Below are positions 15,252 through 15,958 of a stretch of DNA of 15,958 bases, piece after piece. The DNA lies in NCBI GenBank assembly GCA_041666965.1, contig JBAYFX010000016.1:1-15958 (forward strand), in the 5' to 3' direction. This DNA comes from JBAYFX01 sp041666965 (GTDB lineage Bacteria > Patescibacteriota > Microgenomatia > UBA12405). Below the pieces are notes generated by a model. That model saw only the letters and a list, made by a program, of their open reading frames with translations. It was not told the origin of the DNA and did no database searches. Position 1 is the stretch's first letter. Each line of letters begins with the position of its first letter. The translations under genes and the position numbers were made by a program.

Positions 15252-15958
15252 TCTTCATTCTACCCCTCCGGGTTAACCAGCCTGTAATTGCCACCCAACC
15301 ACTCAGCACCAAATAGTTAATTTCAATTCCTTCCAATACTCCTACCTTTGATGCTGTCCAAGCCACCAGCTTCAGCCACTCCACCAAAGGCATCAACATC
15401 CACCACCCCGCCGCCACACCCACCATTCCCATGGCTAAACTAATCATTCCTCCGCCCAAAATTAGTGGCGACACAGGGCTAGTTACCAGTGCCACTGCTG
15501 GCGCCACCAAGCTCACCTTACCTCCAATTAACATTAACACCGGCCAAGTCCACCAAGCCACCATAACCGCTGTTTTTAATTCCTTTTTCCACCACACGAG
15601 GCTGTTTTCATCTTCAAACCCAACTACCGCCACATAAGCCGCCATTGATAACCAAAATCCTGCTTCTCCCACCACCTCCGGCCGTGCCAATACTATTATT
15701 AGTCCAACTACTCCCAATGCCCGCCATACATCAAACCTTCGCCCCAGCCACTGGCTCCAATAATAAATTGTCATTAAAACAGCTGCTCTGACTAATGCAA
15801 TTGGCCACCCCAACAAAGCCGTATATAACCATATTGCCCCCGCCCCCCCCCCAATTGCCGCTCCTCTACCAAAAACTCCCGCCCTCCCCCCCACCCACCC
15901 CCCCCCTAACCACCTCAAATTACTCCCACCCCCCCCCACCCAATACCACCACCCCCCC
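15178..15958 (-). CDS. comEC: ComEC channel (Competence) domain, 5' end beyond window
   Basis: The frame is open to the right edge, so the gene is partial; the first in-window start-like codon (GTG, 15937-15939) need not be the true start. The visible protein has several membrane segments and the ComEC/Rec2 Competence signature: W-L-Y-x-L-L-G-W-P-x-x-L-V-R-A-A, then GRR-D-W-AL and RPEVV-x-x-AGFWLS. In full-length ComEC this part forms the channel that takes single-stranded DNA across the cytoplasmic membrane. After TRRGRMKNEE the frame runs about 22 more residues that look unlike the family (ending TTEQA) and stops at 15178-15180, while the expected next helix and hydrolase domain continue in the +1 frame from 15251. 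The edge is unusually G-rich on the coding strand, with runs of 7-10 G. The expected N-terminal OB-type domain lies outside the window. Confidence 0.82.
   Translation of the reverse strand, partial: GGWWYWVGGGGSNLRWLGGGWVGGRAGVFGRGAAIGGGAGAIWLYTALLGWPIALVRAAVLMTIYYWSQWLGRRFDVWRALGVVGLIIVLARPEVVGEAGFWLSMAAYVAVVGFEDENSLVWWKKELKTAVMVAWWTWPVLMLIGGKVSLVAPAVALVTSPVSPLILGGGMISLAMGMVGVAAGWWMLMPLVEWLKLVAWTASKVGVLEGIEINYLVLSGWVAITGWLTRRGRMKNEEVGGRVLVNRIRSHNRVTTEQA
15244..15261 (-). repeat. Period-7 tandem repeat at the comEC frame break
   Basis: On the coding strand AGAATGAAGAATGAAGAA contains ATGAAGA twice in tandem (15252-15258 and 15245-15251), with period 7 holding over 18 bases. The unit is not a multiple of three. 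Removing one copy joins the upstream AGA codon (15259-15261) directly to the ATG at 15249-15251 in frame, fusing channel and hydrolase domains. Confidence 0.85.
15263..15269 (-). promoter_or_regulatory. Shine-Dalgarno-like site inside comEC
   Basis: GGAGGGG on the minus strand sits 4 bases before the ATG at 15256-15258 (channel frame) and 11 before the ATG at 15249-15251 (hydrolase frame). With a single 7-nt unit, the same site would stand at good distance from the hydrolase-frame ATG, so it could drive separate translation of the hydrolase part. Confidence 0.4.
15843..15852 (-). repeat. G10 homopolymer in the comEC coding strand
   Basis: Ten consecutive C on the + strand give ten G in the coding strand, read as Gly codons. 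Further runs are at 15898-15906 (9), 15929-15937 (9), 15886-15892 (7) and 15952 to the window end (at least 7). Such tracts are prone to slippage and also to sequencing or assembly error near a contig end. Confidence 0.7.

Noticed and set aside
15178..15257. Programmed +1 ribosomal frameshift joining the comEC halves
   Set aside because: No slippery site or stimulating structure is evident, and the hydrolase frame has a TGA at 15255-15257 just ahead of its ATG; the tandem 7-nt repeat is a simpler explanation.
865..15958. Alternative genetic code with UGA as glycine (as in some CPR lineages)
   Set aside because: leuS and the ComEC hydrolase gene end in TGA at the expected family ends, and no in-frame TGA interrupts the other genes.

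Overview
The window looks like a chromosome segment of a small-genome, ultra-reduced bacterium, most probably a member of the Patescibacteria/CPR radiation (perhaps Microgenomates-like; the lineage is an inference from gene style, not from a marker tree). The signs are short divergent leaders with almost no Shine-Dalgarno sequence, tRNA genes without an encoded CCA, a very large secreted repeat protein next to a ComEC-type DNA-uptake gene, and a MacB/FtsX-type ABC pair. The genetic code looks standard: TGA, TAA and TAG all end genes here. The + strand is C-rich and G-poor almost everywhere, including in the non-coding stretch and in the one + strand protein gene, so the bias appears to be replicational (minus strand = likely leading strand) rather than just coding.

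Layout. Bases 1-341 hold a tRNA-Pro(CGG) and a tRNA-Arg(CCT) on the + strand, preceded by a second copy of the first 12 bases of the tRNA-Pro gene plus its 8-base flank, and by several small hairpins. Bases 342-827 are a very AT-rich gene-free stretch with A/T palindromes, one perfect DnaA-box 9-mer and scattered ACCG motifs. leuS (leucyl-tRNA synthetase, minus strand) follows, closed by a perfect 13-bp inverted repeat. It is divergent from a membrane-anchored class A beta-lactamase-fold serine hydrolase (+ strand) across an 84-base gap holding two near-leaderless promoters. The hydrolase converges on a long minus-strand operon.

The operon is transcribed from the right edge leftwards: ComEC channel domain (5' end outside the window) - ComEC metallo-beta-lactamase domain - a 2404-residue secreted protein with 24 kelch-like repeats and about nine Ig/FN3 domains - a LolD/MacB-type ATPase - a MacB/FtsX-type permease. 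Neighbouring genes overlap or nearly touch (74 nt overlap, 32 nt gap, 1 nt overlap, 8 nt overlap), so they are probably cotranscribed and the last three translationally coupled. I infer a cell-surface machine: a giant adhesin- or propeller-like surface protein made together with its own ABC transmembrane partner, downstream of a DNA-uptake channel.

The two most striking points are that comEC is split exactly at a 7-nt tandem duplication whose removal would restore one continuous ComEC reading frame, and that the giant protein is built from a duplicated supermodule (about 12 kelch repeats followed by a jelly-roll-like and an Ig-like domain), seemingly with each kelch array inserted inside a jelly-roll domain. 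Several G8-G10 homopolymers lie in the coding strand of comEC and the giant gene, making slippage-based on/off variation a possibility, though assembly error must be excluded first.
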